Shown here one piece after another: positions 26,647 through 36,089 of a stretch of 55,940 bases of DNA. The notes beneath the pieces are model-generated. The model ran no database searches and had not been told where the DNA came from. It saw nothing but the letters and a program-made list of their open reading frames with translations. Location: the NCBI GenBank assembly GCA_902510995.1, contig CABXDL010000006.1, forward strand, positions 1 to 55,940, read 5' to 3'. Position 1 is the first letter of the stretch. Each line of letters begins with the position of its first letter. Source of the DNA: an uncultured Candidatus Actinomarina sp. GTDB taxonomy: Bacteria; Actinomycetota; Acidimicrobiia; Actinomarinales; Actinomarinaceae. A program made the translations under genes and the position numbers.

Positions 26647-27825
26647 TTATTTCTTAATAATTCTAACGAAATTTCGCTTTCCTATTTGTAGTGTTTTATT
26701 GATAAGAGCATCTGAATTAATATCTAAATCTTCATATTTTTCATCATTAATTTTAAATGCTCCTGATGAAATCAGCCTTCTTCCTTCAGAATTTGACTTT
26801 ATTATGTTGTTATCTAGAAGAAATTTAGGTAAATGTAGTTCAATGTTGCTATTAATTGCAATATTTTCTATTTCATCTGGAAAATTTTTATTTATGGTAA
26901 TATTTTCAAATGATTCATACGCTTTTTCTGCTGTTTGATTGTCAAATAATTCTGTAATTATTAAATTACCAAGTTGTTTTTTTAAATTGAATGGATTTTC
27001 TTTATCTGCTTTAACCTCATTTTTGTAATTTTCTATTTCTTTAATTTCTAAATCTGTAAGCATCAGAAAATAATCCCACATAGTTTCATCTGGTATGCTC
27101 ATTATCTTACCAAATATTTTTTCGGAATTATCAGTAATAGATATATAGTTATCATAAGATTGAGACATTTTCTTTTTACCATCAGTACCTATAAGAAGTG
27201 GAAAAGTTATTGCAATCTGTGGATCAATATTATAAAACTTTTGAATTTCCCTTCCAAGCATTAAATTCCAAAGTTGATCATTTCCACCAATTTCAATATC
27301 TGATTTTACTGCAACTGAATCGTAACCTTGGAAAAGTGGATAAAAGAACTCTAATAATGATATAGGATTTTTATTTTCATACCTGTTAGAAAAATCTTCT
27401 CTTTCTAACATCTGAGCCAAAGTAGTTGATGATGCTAAATGCATCATGTCGTTAATTGTTAATTTAGATAGCCAATCTTTATTTGAAACAACTTCTAAGT
27501 TATCTTTATGTAAAATAGATTTAATAATTGGAAGAACTCCTTCAGAATTCACACCTATACTATCATCATCTAAAACATTTCTAGTTTCTGATTTACCCGA
27601 TGGATCTCCAACTTTGGCTGTAAATTCTCCTAAAATTAAAATTACTTCATGTCCATATTCTTGAAACTTTCTTAAGGCTCTTATAACGGCATACCAACCT
27701 AATGTAACTTCAGGTGCGGTTGGGTCAACGCCAAGTTTAACTCTTAATTTTTTCTTAGACTTTAATAAACTATGATAATCTTCAAGTGGATTGATTACTG
27801 ACGAACGTTCTTCTATATATTTCAT
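26647..27825 (-). CDS. tyrS: Tyrosyl-tRNA synthetase with degenerate HIGH and KMSKS motifs
   Basis: Start chosen at ATG 27825, which overlaps the mpg stop as ATGA; an upstream frame extension to 27849 adds 8 unlikely residues. The 392-residue protein matches TyrRS: VDPTAPEVTLGWYAVIRALRKFQ, GEFTAKVGDPSGK, FQGYDSVAVKSDIEIGGNDQ and GKKKMSQSYDNY, then a C-terminal S4-like domain (LISSGAFKIN). The HIGH position reads T41-L-G-W44, so both His are gone, and KMSKS reads KMSQS. It joins tyrosine to its tRNA in the cytoplasm. Pairing with mpg is the actinobacterial order. The gene leads straight into the rRNA operon. Confidence 0.92.
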   Translation of the reverse strand: MKYIEERSSVINPLEDYHSLLKSKKKLRVKLGVDPTAPEVTLGWYAVIRALRKFQEYGHEVILILGEFTAKVGDPSGKSETRNVLDDDSIGVNSEGVLPIIKSILHKDNLEVVSNKDWLSKLTINDMMHLASSTTLAQMLEREDFSNRYENKNPISLLEFFYPLFQGYDSVAVKSDIEIGGNDQLWNLMLGREIQKFYNIDPQIAITFPLLIGTDGKKKMSQSYDNYISITDNSEKIFGKIMSIPDETMWDYFLMLTDLEIKEIENYKNEVKADKENPFNLKKQLGNLIITELFDNQTAEKAYESFENITINKNFPDEIENIAINSNIELHLPKFLLDNNIIKSNSEGRRLISSGAFKINDEKYEDLDINSDALINKTLQIGKRNFVRIIKK

Positions 27826-28400
27826 TTTAATATTAAGGAAAATCTCCACAAATGTTTATCTCGAGGTTTAGAATTTTTTCTTTGTTTAGCTATTGCTTTA
27901 TCTGCGGGATGAATTCTTGGAGATAAGTTAATAGGTCCATCTAAAATGTTATTACCATCATTTTTCAAATTAATTCCTAAGGCTTTTGTTACATTCCCAG
28001 GACCGGTTAAATTGTCAGTCCTCATTTTCGTTTTTCTTCTTACTTCTATATAATTTTTTCCTAACAATATTTTTCCTGATCTGATTAGTACTGCTTCGCA
28101 GGAACCTTTTTTAGATGTTAAAAGATATAAACTTTTATTTGTCCCATAAGATTTAAGAATTAATACTGAAGGTGGTCCTGATGGTAAAGTCTTTGGTATT
28201 TTTCTATTTAATTGTGTAGCTAAAGACATTTGATCTGTATTGGCTCTACCAAATGCTTCTGTTTCAGTAATAAGTATTTCAGTAAATTTTCCATTAAAAT
28301 TTGTAGATAGTCTCATTCCTAATAAATCAACCGCAGCTTTAGAAGATTTTTGTGATAAAAGTTGATAAACCCTATTGTCTAAACCACTAATATCGGTCAT
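27822..28400 (-). CDS. mpg: 3-methyladenine DNA glycosylase (AAG/MPG family)
   Basis: The product is 192 residues of the Pur_DNA_glyco family. AAVDLLGMRLSTNFNGKFTEILITETEAFG holds the catalytic Glu region, and VLIRSGKILLGK and GPGNVTKALGINLKNDG are typical. The C-terminus has ILDGPINLSPRI. It removes alkylated purines in base-excision repair. The usual YR(T)..MF segment is shortened (TDQMSLATQLNRK), so substrate range may differ. It overlaps pheT and tyrS by 4 bases each. Confidence 0.9.
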   Translation of the reverse strand: MTDISGLDNRVYQLLSQKSSKAAVDLLGMRLSTNFNGKFTEILITETEAFGRANTDQMSLATQLNRKIPKTLPSGPPSVLILKSYGTNKSLYLLTSKKGSCEAVLIRSGKILLGKNYIEVRRKTKMRTDNLTGPGNVTKALGINLKNDGNNILDGPINLSPRIHPADKAIAKQRKNSKPRDKHLWRFSLILK

Positions 28401-30760
28401 GATTTGCTCATATTCAATGTTATTTTAAATTTACTTTGTATTTTTTCAGCAAGCATTTCCAAAAGCCCTCTTGTTTCTTCTTCATTATAAGTTTGTTCAT
28501 AGTTTCTTGTACTTATTCTAATTCCTAAATTACGAGATTTCTCTTTTACATAATCATCAAAAATATCAATTTTATTTTCATTATTTTCAAGGAGTGATTT
28601 AACATAAGAAACTAACTCCATGGCTTTAAATTCTAGAGGTACGGTAAATGATAAGTCAAACTTAATAAACGGATACTGTGCTAGTGGAACATATTCAGTT
28701 CTATTACTAATGTTATTTTCTAAAGAATCCATATCTATTTGTATTAAAAATAATGGACTTTCAATATTCAATTCTTCCATTAAATTGTATGCTAATTGTC
28801 CAAAAAATCCTACGTTCTGACCATTTTTAATAATCAAATATGAATAATTCTGATGAAATCCTGGTTTCGATATACTTTTTATCTCATAGTCTCCAATTAA
28901 ATTATCAATAATATGTTTTACATAATGTATATCATATTGTAAAACACCACCACGAAGATCGACATTAGTTACAATTGAAGGTGTTATGATACCTACAGAA
29001 TAAGTTTGATTAGGTATTTTCTCGTAAAGTTTATGTTTTGAATTATCAAAAATAGTATTAATTTCAAAAAATTTTTCAGAAATATTATTTTGTTCAAGAT
29101 TAAATTTATATATATTTAATAAAGATGAAAATAAATTAGATCTTAAAAATTTGTTGTTTGTATCTATGGGATTGAATACTTGAACATATTTTTTGTCAGG
29201 GTTAAATCTACTATTGCTTTTTTCATCAACAAATGATAAAGTTTGAACTTCTTGATAGTTGTTTGCTCTTAATTTACTAGTAAAATATCTTTTTAAATTC
29301 CAAAAAGAACCAGGATTGTTTTTATTGTTTCCATATGGAAGTGTGCTCTCAAAATTATTAAATCCAAAATGTTTAGCTAATTCTTCAATTATATCTATAG
29401 GTCTTTCTAAATCATATCTCCATGATGGTGATATAAATGAAATATTTTCTTTATCAATGTTGTGTTCAATGTTTAATCTTGATAATGTTTTAGCTATAAA
29501 TTTAGAATCTAATTTAGTTCCAAGGATTTTATAAATTTCATTATCATTAAATGAAACAGTTTTATTTTGTATTTTCTTCTTGTCGTCTATTAAAGTTCTT
29601 GAATAATTAATTTCTTGATTTGATGAGAACAGTTCAATAAATCTCACTAAAGCATCTTCTTGTAAGTTGTAATCAATTCCTCTTTCAAATCTTATTGATG
29701 CGTCTGATATTAAATTTAATTTTCTGGATGTGTTCATAATTGAAACTTTATCAAAGTATGCACTCTCAATTAAAAGGTTGGTTGTATTTTCAGTTACTTC
29801 AGTATCAAGTCCACCCATAACGCCTGCTAATGCAATTGGCTTATCATTATCAGTAATCAATAAATCACTCTCATCAAGATTTCGTACTTGATTATCTAAT
29901 GTAGTTATTTTTTCTTTATTTTTAGCTTGTCTTACAGAAATAGTACCAAATATTTTATCTCGATCAAAAGCATGTAGAGGTTGTCCAATGTCATATAAAA
30001 CATAGTTAGTTAGGTCAACTACGTTGTTTATTACTCGTGTCCCAACCTGTGAAAGCCTATATCTTATAAAAAAAGGTGAATCAGTTATTTTAAAATTTTC
30101 TATTTCAACTGAAGCATAAGAGTTACATTCAATTATCTTTCCACTATTAGTAATAAGTACATTTTCTATTGATGGAGTAATTTTAAAACTATTAGTAATA
30201 AGTTTTAAGTCAAAATAATTGCTAAGTTCTCTAGCAACACCCAGGTGAGACATGCAATCTCCTCTATTAGGTGTCACACCTATTTCCCATGATGTATCAT
30301 AAGAACTATAAGTAGAACTAAAATCTGTACCTGGTTTTATATTTTCATCTAAAATTAAAATTCCTTCATGTTCTTCCCATAGTCCAAGTTCTTTAGCTGA
30401 ACATATCATTCCATTCGAGACAATTCCTCTAATTTCTCTTTTCTCAATTAAAAAATTATCTACAATATGCGATTTCGGTAATGCAACTGGAACAAGTGCA
30501 CCAATTTCAAAATTCCATGCACCACATACAATTTCGTAAGTATTGTTTCCAACATCTACTTGTGTCACTCTTAATTTGTCCGCATTATTATGTGGATAAA
30601 TATCTACTACTTTACCAACTACTATATTTTTATAATTTGGTTCTACAATTTTCATATTTTCAATTTCAAAACCTAAAGACTCTAAACCTTCGGAAATATC
30701 GTTATCACTAATATTTGATAAATCAATCCATTCATTTATCCATGATTTTAAAATAATCAT
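28397..30760 (-). CDS. pheT: Phenylalanyl-tRNA synthetase beta subunit
   Basis: The product is 787 residues in the usual order. An N-terminal EMAP-like tRNA-binding domain (VVGKVVDIYPHNNADKLRVTQVDVG) and the B3/B4 editing domain (DCMSHLGVARELS, GTRVINNVVDLTNYVLYDIGQPLHAFD) come first. The B5 domain and a core catalytic-like domain (DIIEELAKHFGFNNFE) follow. The C-terminal ferredoxin-like anticodon-binding domain is at the end (YPFIKFDLSFTVP). It forms the (alpha-beta)2 enzyme with PheS. The start overlaps the pheS stop by one base. Confidence 0.95.
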   Translation of the reverse strand: MIILKSWINEWIDLSNISDNDISEGLESLGFEIENMKIVEPNYKNIVVGKVVDIYPHNNADKLRVTQVDVGNNTYEIVCGAWNFEIGALVPVALPKSHIVDNFLIEKREIRGIVSNGMICSAKELGLWEEHEGILILDENIKPGTDFSSTYSSYDTSWEIGVTPNRGDCMSHLGVARELSNYFDLKLITNSFKITPSIENVLITNSGKIIECNSYASVEIENFKITDSPFFIRYRLSQVGTRVINNVVDLTNYVLYDIGQPLHAFDRDKIFGTISVRQAKNKEKITTLDNQVRNLDESDLLITDNDKPIALAGVMGGLDTEVTENTTNLLIESAYFDKVSIMNTSRKLNLISDASIRFERGIDYNLQEDALVRFIELFSSNQEINYSRTLIDDKKKIQNKTVSFNDNEIYKILGTKLDSKFIAKTLSRLNIEHNIDKENISFISPSWRYDLERPIDIIEELAKHFGFNNFESTLPYGNNKNNPGSFWNLKRYFTSKLRANNYQEVQTLSFVDEKSNSRFNPDKKYVQVFNPIDTNNKFLRSNLFSSLLNIYKFNLEQNNISEKFFEINTIFDNSKHKLYEKIPNQTYSVGIITPSIVTNVDLRGGVLQYDIHYVKHIIDNLIGDYEIKSISKPGFHQNYSYLIIKNGQNVGFFGQLAYNLMEELNIESPLFLIQIDMDSLENNISNRTEYVPLAQYPFIKFDLSFTVPLEFKAMELVSYVKSLLENNENKIDIFDDYVKEKSRNLGIRISTRNYEQTYNEEETRGLLEMLAEKIQSKFKITLNMSKS

Positions 30761-31752
30761 TAAAATTGCCTAAGAAATCTTAAATCGTTATCATAGAAAT
30801 TCTTTATGTGGTCAATATTGTGTCTTAACATTGCTAGTCGTTCAACACCTACACCAAAAGCAAAGCCTTGAGTACCTTTTTTAAAACCAACTTTTTCAAA
30901 AACATTAGGATCAACCATCCCACATCCAAGAATTTCTAACCAGTTATTATCTTTCCAACTAACTAATACTTCAGCTGAGGGTTCTGTAAATGGAAAGAAG
31001 TGAGGAATAAATTTAGTTTTGATATCTTTACCAAAAAATTCTTTAACAAAAAATTCTAACGTTCCTTTTAAATCAGTAAAAGAGATTGCATCATCAACAG
31101 CTAAACCTTCAATTTGATGAAATACAGGTGAATGTGTTGAATCAAGTTGGTCTGATCTATATACTCTTCCAGGGGAAACTATATAAATAGGTGGTTTTTT
31201 TTCTTGCATGTGCCTAACTTGGACAGTACTTGTCTGAGTCCTCAGCAAATTGTCCAATTTTTTATCTAAATACAAGGTATCTGATTCATATCTTGCTGGA
31301 TGCCAAATAGGTGTATTTAAAGCATCGAAATTATGCCAAGAAGTTTCTGCTTCTGGCCCATGAGCAACTGTATAACCGATAGATGAAAATATTTGTACTA
31401 CTTCTTCCATTACTGATGAAATAATATGTTCTTTTGTTCCGGTATTTTCAAACCAATCAATAGTTATATCTGTAAATTCTTTTTCCTCTCTGTTCTTATA
31501 TTTAGCTTTAACTAGTTTTAATTTATGAGATTCAATGTCATTTACAATATTTTCAGTAATTTCCTTGATTTTTTGACCATACTTTTTTTTATCATGATCA
31601 TTTAAACTTGCAATATTTTTACGTTCTTCAGAAATAACAGAATTTTTACCTAGAAATTCTTTTTGAATATCAATTAATTTATCAAGTGTATCGGTATCTT
31701 CTATAGCTAATAAGAATGAAGAATATATTTTGTCTAAATTTAATTCAGCCAT
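30760..31752 (-). CDS. pheS: Phenylalanyl-tRNA synthetase alpha subunit
   Basis: The product is 330 residues. A short N-terminal coiled-coil region (about 1-100) precedes the class II core: motif 1 near GYTVAHGPEAETSWHNFDALN, motif 2 with VSPGRVYRSDQLDSTHSPVFHQIEGL, and motif 3 GFAFGVGVERLAMLRHNI. These bind ATP and phenylalanine. It overlaps rplT by 8 bases. The usual actinobacterial RNA methyltransferase gene between rplT and pheS is absent. Confidence 0.95.
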   Translation of the reverse strand: MAELNLDKIYSSFLLAIEDTDTLDKLIDIQKEFLGKNSVISEERKNIASLNDHDKKKYGQKIKEITENIVNDIESHKLKLVKAKYKNREEKEFTDITIDWFENTGTKEHIISSVMEEVVQIFSSIGYTVAHGPEAETSWHNFDALNTPIWHPARYESDTLYLDKKLDNLLRTQTSTVQVRHMQEKKPPIYIVSPGRVYRSDQLDSTHSPVFHQIEGLAVDDAISFTDLKGTLEFFVKEFFGKDIKTKFIPHFFPFTEPSAEVLVSWKDNNWLEILGCGMVDPNVFEKVGFKKGTQGFAFGVGVERLAMLRHNIDHIKNFYDNDLRFLRQF

Positions 31753-32104
31753 TTATATTTTTTTTTGCTAAATCTACAAGTTTTTTAAATCCCTTTGGGT
31801 CGTTAATAGCTAAATCTGCAAGAATTTTTCTATCAATCTTTATCTCAGCATTGTTTAATCCATTAATAAACTTTGAATAAGATAATCCGTGGGTACGTGA
31901 AGCAGCATTTATTCTGCTAATCCACAATCTTCTATAGTCACCTTTTTTATCTTTTCTATGTGTAAACGCATCAGCACCGGCATGCATTACTTGTTCTTTA
32001 GCAGCTCTTAATCTTTTACTCCTTGCTCCTGTGTAGCCTTTAGCTTTTTTTAAGACTTTCTTTCTTGATTTTCTACTACTAACAGACGAACTAATTCTTA
32101 CCAT
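31745..32104 (-). CDS. rplT: Ribosomal protein bL20
   Basis: The product is 119 residues, the normal length. The basic N-terminus VRISSSVSSRKSRKKVLKKAKGYTGARSKRLRAAKEQV and the block RDKKGDYRRLWISRINAASR-type are family-typical. It binds 23S rRNA early in 50S assembly and in some bacteria represses the infC operon. It follows rpmI without a gap. Confidence 0.96.
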   Translation of the reverse strand: MVRISSSVSSRKSRKKVLKKAKGYTGARSKRLRAAKEQVMHAGADAFTHRKDKKGDYRRLWISRINAASRTHGLSYSKFINGLNNAEIKIDRKILADLAINDPKGFKKLVDLAKKNING

Positions 32105-32293
32105 TTAACTCAACAACTTTCTTATTTTTTTACTGTCACCCTTAGATGCTTCTACATCTCTTTTTAACCTTGCCCAAGTGTTACTACCTTTAGCTAATTT
32201 ATAGTGCGATGAATGTGATCTTCTTCTCATAAATTTTCCTGTTCCAGTAACTCTTATTCTTTTCTTCATTCCTTTATGTGTTCTATGTTTCAT
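32105..32293 (-). CDS. rpmI: Ribosomal protein bL35
   Basis: The product is 62 residues: KHRTHKGMKKRIRVTGTGKFMRRRSHSSH is the family signature, highly basic. It is a 50S component. It overlaps infC by 4 bases (ATGA), as in the conserved infC-rpmI-rplT operon. Confidence 0.96.
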   Translation of the reverse strand: MKHRTHKGMKKRIRVTGTGKFMRRRSHSSHYKLAKGSNTWARLKRDVEASKGDSKKIRKLLS

Positions 32294-32805
32294 TTTTTTA
32301 CTCCATTCGGTGCTAATACCATAGTTAAAGACTTACCATCAGGTTTTGAAGTTGATTCTATTTCAGATATATCACTTAATTCATCCTTAAACTTATCAAG
32401 TATTCTTTGTCCAAACTCAGGATGTTCTGCTTCTCTCCCTCTAAATCTCATTGTAAATTTAACTTTATCTCCTTCACTTAAAAACTTTTTTGATTGATTA
32501 AGTTTATTTTGAAAATCATGAGTATCAATCTTAGGTTTTAGTTGCATTTCTTTAACATTGATCTTTACTTGATTCTTTCTTGATGATTTTGCTTTTTGAG
32601 ATAATTCATATTTATATTTCCCATAATTCATAAGTCTTGCAACTGGAGGTTTACTTTCTGGAGAAACCTCAACCAAGTCTAAATCTAATTCTTCAGCTAC
32701 AATTATTGCTTTTTTTAATTCTAAAACTCCAATTTGAACACCATCAGGCGCTATAACTAGTAATTTTTTAGATTTGATATCATCATTTATATTAAGTTCC
32801 GGTAT
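32290..32805 (-). CDS. infC: Translation initiation factor IF-3 with a probable AUA start
   Basis: The product shows the N-terminal domain (NINDDIKSKKLLVIAPDGVQIGVL), the linker PPVARLMNYGKYKYELSQK, and the C-terminal domain (KIDTHDFQNKLNQSKKFL, KVKFTMRFRGREAEH). An ATG at 32820 is possible but lies right after the attenuator T-run and has no ribosome binding site. Its own next codons, GGAAGGAG, form one positioned for the in-frame ATA at 32805. That gives 171 residues with the usual short lead before IND. infC is known for rare starts that IF-3 itself discriminates against, so autoregulation is likely. Confidence 0.93.
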   Translation of the reverse strand: MPELNINDDIKSKKLLVIAPDGVQIGVLELKKAIIVAEELDLDLVEVSPESKPPVARLMNYGKYKYELSQKAKSSRKNQVKINVKEMQLKPKIDTHDFQNKLNQSKKFLSEGDKVKFTMRFRGREAEHPEFGQRILDKFKDELSDISEIESTSKPDGKSLTMVLAPNGVKK

Positions 32806-32921
32806 AAGTACTCCTTCCATAAAAAAAACAGCACGAAGCTGTCTTACTTACTCCACTATTACACACAGTGGGTGGAACATTGTTCGCTTAATCAATTATA
32901 TCTTATAAAAAATAAAATCAA
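32803..32921 (-). promoter_or_regulatory. infC promoter and attenuator-type leader
   Basis: In transcription order, TTGATT (32921-32916), a short 15-base spacer and TATAAT (32900-32895) form a promoter. It is followed by a leader of about 80 bases. The leader can form CCACT/AGTGG, then ACAGC-TTCGT-GCTGT (32840-32826) with eight T, which is an intrinsic terminator placed just before the gene. The Shine-Dalgarno AAGGAG and ATA start follow. The layout suggests control of the IF-3/L35/L20 operon by termination or by L20 binding. Confidence 0.65.
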
Positions 32922-33310
32922 GTAAATAATAAATTAATAGCTTTAGCGGCTTCAGACCCTTTGTTATTACTACCTTGAGAGCGATTTATTGCTTGTTCGA
33001 GATTGTGCACGTTCAATATACAGTTTGCAATATATACAGAGTTGCTTACTGATAAGTTAATAAGACCGTTTGCTACTGCACTTGATATGTATTCATAATG
33101 ATCAGTTTCACCTTTACAAATAACTCCAACAGCGATAAAAATATTGTATTCTTTTGATAGAGTATTAATTTTGTAGACTATATCCCAACTTCCTGGAACT
33201 TCAAATAGAGAAAGATCGAAAGCTTTGTCCATATCTTTATCGATACCTTTTAATAGATTCTCTATTATTTCTGGGTAATATCCTGAATGTACAATAGCTA
33301 CTTTATTCAT
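32918..33310 (-). CDS. ribH: 6,7-dimethyl-8-ribityllumazine synthase
   Basis: The product is 130 residues. FEVPGSWDIVYKIN, the GVICKGETDHYEYISSAVANGLINLS segment and the final NRSQGSNNKGSEAAKAIN match RibH; the catalytic His is in DHYEY. It condenses the pyrimidine from RibD with DHBP. It is shorter at the N-terminus than usual (typically 150-160 residues). It overlaps ribBA by 8 bases and ends the rib block. Confidence 0.92.
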   Translation of the reverse strand: MNKVAIVHSGYYPEIIENLLKGIDKDMDKAFDLSLFEVPGSWDIVYKINTLSKEYNIFIAVGVICKGETDHYEYISSAVANGLINLSVSNSVYIANCILNVHNLEQAINRSQGSNNKGSEAAKAINLLFT

Positions 33311-34505
33311 CTTTAAAATTATGACCCATTTTTTGTTGTTTAGTATCTAAATATGACTCGTTTTCTTTAGTTTTATTACCAATGAGTGAGGTACGTTTTG
33401 TAATGTTTAAACCGAAACCTTCTAGGCCAGCTCTTTTTGATGGGTTATTAGTTAAAATATTCATATTATTAATACCTAAATCTCGTAAAATTAAAGCACC
33501 GGTACCATAGTCACGTTGGTCCATTTTAAATCCTAATTTTAAATTAGCATCAACTGTATCTTCTCCATCATCTTGCAAAGAATAAGCTTTTATTTTATTA
33601 CCTAAGCCTATACCCCTGCCTTCATGACCTCTCATATAAAGTAATACTCCAGATCCATTTTCTGTTATAGCTTTAAAAGCGTTTTCTAATTGCGAGCCAC
33701 AATCACACTTATTAGAAAATAATACATCTCCAGTCAGGCATTCTGAATGAACCCTAACCATTGTTTCATTATTTTCAAGATAGTCATTAAAAGTTAGCGC
33801 TATATGTTCAGTGTTATCTAAATTATCTTTATATACATGAGCAGTAAAATCACCATATGCAGTTGGTACTTTTGCTTTTGAAACAAAAGATACCATATCA
33901 GTCTTGTTGATTCTGTATTCAATTAAATCTTTTATTGTTCCAATAGGTAAATTATGCTCTTTTGAAAATTTTATCAAATCATCATAACGTGCCATAGAGC
34001 CGTCTTCATTAATTATTTCACATATTACTGCAACTGGATAGTGGTCTGCTAGTTTACATAAATCAATAGCAGCCTCTGTATGTCCCGCTCTACGCAAAAC
34101 TCCTCCGTCCATAGATTGAAGTGGAAAAATATGTCCAGGTACATTAAAATTTTTTCTAGTTGAATTTTCATTACACAGACCTTTTATAGTTTTATATCTA
34201 TCTTCAGCAGAGATGCCAGTAGTGACCCCATCTCCTTTTAAATCTACTGAAGCAGTAAATTGAGTCTCAGTTTCATTATTGACGCCTAACATTAATGATA
34301 AATCTAATTTTTGAGATATTTCTGTAGCAATAGGTGCGCAAACTAGTCCTTTACCTTTAGTAATCATAAAATTTATATGATCAGGAGTTAAATATTCTGA
34401 AGATACTACAAGATCTCCTTCATTTTCTCTTTCTTCATCATCAATAAGGATGATCATTTCTCCAGATTTAAATTTACTTATTATTGTTTCAATATCAGTT
34501 ATCAT
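33303..34505 (-). CDS. ribBA: Bifunctional DHBP synthase / GTP cyclohydrolase II
   Basis: The product is 400 residues. The RibB half (1-200) has DDEERENEGDLV and GHTEAAIDLCKLA. The RibA half has the zinc cysteines in SECLTGDVLFSNKCDCG and RGHEGRGIGLGNKIKAY. It supplies both riboflavin precursors: DHBP from ribulose 5-phosphate and the pyrimidine from GTP. All catalytic motifs appear intact. It overlaps ribE by 11 bases. Confidence 0.96.
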   Translation of the reverse strand: MITDIETIISKFKSGEMIILIDDEERENEGDLVVSSEYLTPDHINFMITKGKGLVCAPIATEISQKLDLSLMLGVNNETETQFTASVDLKGDGVTTGISAEDRYKTIKGLCNENSTRKNFNVPGHIFPLQSMDGGVLRRAGHTEAAIDLCKLADHYPVAVICEIINEDGSMARYDDLIKFSKEHNLPIGTIKDLIEYRINKTDMVSFVSKAKVPTAYGDFTAHVYKDNLDNTEHIALTFNDYLENNETMVRVHSECLTGDVLFSNKCDCGSQLENAFKAITENGSGVLLYMRGHEGRGIGLGNKIKAYSLQDDGEDTVDANLKLGFKMDQRDYGTGALILRDLGINNMNILTNNPSKRAGLEGFGLNITKRTSLIGNKTKENESYLDTKQQKMGHNFKDE

Positions 34506-35073
34506 TTATTAATCTTTCAACATATTTAGATAAAATATCATATTCAATATTAACTTGAGTACCGGCTTCTAAGTATTGAAAATTTGTTCTTTTGTAGGTT
34601 TCTTCAATTACAGCAATAGTAAATTCACTTTTATCAGGTTTGTTTGTAGTTAGGGATACACCGTTTATTGCTACAGATCCTTTATCTACTAAATATTTAG
34701 AATTGTTACTTGAAAATATAAATTCCCAAAGATTATTTTCTTGTTCAATTACATCGATGACTTTAGCCACTTCATCAACGTGACCTTGCACTATATGACC
34801 ACTTAGGAAATCGTTAGCTGTTACTGGAGTTTCTAAATTAACGTAAGAATCTACTTTATAATATTTAATAATACTTCTATTTATACTTTCGTTTGAAATT
34901 TGAAAGTTAATGTTATCGTTTTCTAGAGATGTTAAGGTTAGACATACTCCGTCAACAGAAACGCTAGTTCCAGTATCGATATTTTTAAATAGTTTATTTT
35001 CTGTATTAACAGATAATAAATTGTCACTAACACTTGTAACAATACCTATATTATTAATTATTCCTGTAAACAT
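34495..35073 (-). CDS. ribE: Riboflavin synthase
   Basis: The product is 192 residues made of two lumazine-binding repeats. The first begins MFTGIINNIGIV with VSVDGVCLTL. The second begins GHIVQGHVDEVAKV with VAINGVSLTT. It dismutates two lumazines to riboflavin. Normal length. It abuts ribD by one shared base. Confidence 0.95.
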   Translation of the reverse strand: MFTGIINNIGIVTSVSDNLLSVNTENKLFKNIDTGTSVSVDGVCLTLTSLENDNINFQISNESINRSIIKYYKVDSYVNLETPVTANDFLSGHIVQGHVDEVAKVIDVIEQENNLWEFIFSSNNSKYLVDKGSVAINGVSLTTNKPDKSEFTIAVIEETYKRTNFQYLEAGTQVNIEYDILSKYVERLINDN

Positions 35074-36089
35074 TATTTTCTAGTATAAATAACTAAATCA
35101 TTATCTTTAAGAAGAAATTTATTCTCTTCTTTATACTCTTTGTTAAATACATTTTGACTTAAATAGTTCATAGATAGACCTTTGTTAACAATATTTTGTG
35201 AACGAAATTCATAAAATTTAAGATATTTATTATTAGCAAATAACAATTCATGTACGTATTTACCACCCTCTACAAGAACTGATCTACAGTTATTTTTAAT
35301 TAAAATATCTTCTAATTCTTGTAAGGAATTTGACTCAATGAATGTATATTGATTTAATTTATCATTTTTGTTAATTTCATTAGGTACTTTTGATCCCCAC
35401 CAAACAAATTTTAATGGACTGTTTGTAGTTTCTTTTAACTCAGCATTCCTAATATTTAAAATTGGATTGTCTATAATAAATGTATTTTTACCAACCAATA
35501 TAGCATCAACTGTAGCTCTTAAAATATGTGAAATATCTAAAGATATATCATTCGTTATGTACTTATTTTTAGATTCAGAATCATATATATAATTGTTACC
35601 TGATATACCAATTTTTCCTATGTAAGTTAAAGGATTAGATTTACTTATATTTTTATAATATGGATTAAGTAAGTCATTTACACCTGTTTCAACTGTAATA
35701 TTTATTCCGTTATTTTTTAGAAGCTTGATACTTTTGCCAAATGTTCTTGAGTCTACATCAACATCTCCTATAATCACATTTTTGATATTTGTATTAATTA
35801 ATTCTTTAGCACATGAGGGAGAAGTATCGTCATGGTAACACGGTTCTAAAGTGATATATAGATAATCACTATCTTCTAACTGAGTCTGTTTAATTAATGC
35901 AACTTCAGCATGATCTAGACCTTTTTGTACATGATAAGATTTATTTTTTAAATTCATATTTTTATCGAATAAAGCAGCACCAACCTTTGGATTAGGAAAG
36001 GGATTGCTCTTTAATGCTTCTATAGCAGCAATGGTCATACCCTTAGAGATTTTTAAATAATTTAAGTTGTTAACCAAAAATTGCTCCAC
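35073..36089 (-). CDS. ribD: Riboflavin biosynthesis deaminase/reductase
   Basis: The product is 338 residues. The N-terminal deaminase has PFPNPKVGAALF, the zinc site HAEVALI and EPCYHDDTSPSC. The C-terminal reductase (from about 165) has VDAILVGKNTFIIDNP and LVEGGKYVHELL and is more divergent. It carries out two pyrimidine steps of riboflavin synthesis. It overlaps rpe by 20 bases at its start; an internal Met at 36038 would also give a good deaminase N-terminus. Confidence 0.93.
   Translation of the reverse strand: MEQFLVNNLNYLKISKGMTIAAIEALKSNPFPNPKVGAALFDKNMNLKNKSYHVQKGLDHAEVALIKQTQLEDSDYLYITLEPCYHDDTSPSCAKELINTNIKNVIIGDVDVDSRTFGKSIKLLKNNGINITVETGVNDLLNPYYKNISKSNPLTYIGKIGISGNNYIYDSESKNKYITNDISLDISHILRATVDAILVGKNTFIIDNPILNIRNAELKETTNSPLKFVWWGSKVPNEINKNDKLNQYTFIESNSLQELEDILIKNNCRSVLVEGGKYVHELLFANNKYLKFYEFRSQNIVNKGLSMNYLSQNVFNKEYKEENKFLLKDNDLVIYTRK

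Noticed and set aside
32290-32820. infC starting at ATG 32820
   Set aside because: The ATG directly follows the terminator T-run without a ribosome site, and its own next codons form the site for ATA 32805. It is kept as an alternative, not excluded.
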